From: Candidatus Skiveiella danica
Lineage (GTDB): Bacteria; Pseudomonadota; Gammaproteobacteria; Burkholderiales; Burkholderiaceae_C
NCBI GenBank assembly: GCA_016721925.1
Contig: JADKHE010000002.1
Coordinates: forward strand, 343,474-407,473
Length of the DNA: 64,000 nt
Direction: 5' to 3'
Shown here: positions 63,570 through 64,000 of the stretch, piece after piece
How positions within the stretch are numbered: position 1 is the stretch's first letter
How the letters are laid out: every line of letters starts with the position of its first letter
Made by a program: the position numbers and the translations under genes
Notes under the pieces: model-generated
Database searches by the model: none
Seen by the model: the letters and a program-made list of their open reading frames with translations, nothing else
Told to the model about the DNA's origin: nothing

Positions 63570-64000
63570 ATGCCCGTCACGTCACGCCGGTCCGCTTTCA
63601 TACTCGTCGTCGCACGCGTCGTGCCACTGGCCGCCCTGGTTTTTGCCGTGGTGCTGCCAGCCACGTCCGCGCTGGCGCAGGGTGCCGTCTGGCCGAACAA
63701 GCCGGTGAAGATCGTCGTGACTTTCCCGCCCGGCGGCGCGCCCGACACGCTGGCGCGCATCCTGGCCGACAAATGGGGCCAGTCGCTGGGCCAGACCTTC
63801 ACCGTGGACAACAAGCCCGGCGCGGGCGGCAACATTGGCGCGGATTTCGTGGCCAAGAGCGCGGGCGACGGCACCACGCTGGTGATCGGCACGGTCGGGA
63901 CGCATGCCATCAACCCCGCGCTGTACGCAGTCATGCCCTACAACCACGTCAAGGACTTCACGCCGGTGAGCTTTCTGGCGTCCACGCCCAACCTGCTGGT
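63570..64000 (+). CDS. Bug-family periplasmic solute receptor (partial)
   Basis: The first about 143 residues of a Bug/TctC receptor, cut by the window edge. It has a signal peptide ending PATSALAQ and the family strands WPNKPVKIVVTFPPGGAPD and DNKPGAGGNIGADFVAK. GAGGAGA precedes the ATG. Fifth Bug receptor in the window; the rest of its operon is outside. Confidence 0.92.
   Translation, partial: MPVTSRRSAFILVVARVVPLAALVFAVVLPATSALAQGAVWPNKPVKIVVTFPPGGAPDTLARILADKWGQSLGQTFTVDNKPGAGGNIGADFVAKSAGDGTTLVIGTVGTHAINPALYAVMPYNHVKDFTPVSFLASTPNLL

Overview
The window is GC-rich chromosomal DNA of a betaproteobacterium, most likely order Burkholderiales, family Comamonadaceae. This is inferred from gene content: many orphan Bug-type solute receptors, a zapA-6S RNA arrangement, a benzoyl-CoA epoxidase gene, a small Trp-rich protein, and a complete cbb3 oxidase/FNR/hemN block. 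There are no rRNA or tRNA genes, no CRISPR array and no transposase or prophage core genes that I can see.

Layout. 1-3.6 kb: UPF0114 membrane protein, acetyl-CoA synthetase (acs), a small cytochrome c and a Trp-rich protein. 3.7-8.3 kb: ilvD, a frameshifted stand-alone boxB with a BzdR/BoxR-like operator, and lgt. 8.3-15.1 kb: an XRE-type regulator divergent from a malonate operon (GntR regulator, malonyl-CoA decarboxylase, Bug receptor, enoyl-CoA hydratase, malonyl-CoA synthetase). 15.2-26.6 kb: a microaerobic respiration block (uspA, ccoI, ccoS, ccoNOQP, ccoG, fixH, a small membrane protein, fnr, hemN, a TauE/DsbD-like protein) with three perfect TTGAT-N4-ATCAA FNR boxes. 26.7-40.3 kb: organic-acid genes (D-2-hydroxyacid dehydrogenase, GntR regulator with twin operators, glyoxylate-type aminotransferase, Bug receptor, and an operon running tctC-tctB-tctA-FAH-panE-like-acyl-CoA ligase) and a TSUP permease. 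40.3-41.2 kb: 6S RNA, zapA and a zapB-like gene. 41.25-48.7 kb: a cobalamin riboswitch, then btuB, two BtuF-like proteins, btuC, btuD and cobQ. 48.7-55.9 kb: a ChaC-like gene, a helix-hairpin-helix ORF, and a cluster resembling the Pseudomonas itaconate genes (MaoC-like hydratase, acyl-CoA dehydrogenase, CaiB transferase, MmgE/PrpD, Bug receptor). 55.9-64 kb: nth, a degenerate BLUF-like protein, dienelactone hydrolase, aminotransferase, MaoC dehydratase, a secreted small protein, a yihY gene interrupted by a stop codon, a holin-like protein, a small ORF, and a partial Bug receptor at the edge.

The most unusual signal is a dispersed 44-bp repeat, present in ten copies on both strands. Its internal spacing is invariant: CCAGCGTGGAATGGTC, seven variable bases, GCTAT, then a weaker tail. 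Three copies lie inside protein-coding genes, all on the coding strand and in the same reading frame (PSV..S..A[IM]). Five others sit at the 3' end of a gene, with the tail end facing the gene. I do not recognise a name for this family.

Limits: functions come from motifs and general family knowledge without database searches. Start codons are chosen from ribosome-binding sites and family length. The two gene disruptions (boxB, yihY) could be sequencing errors.
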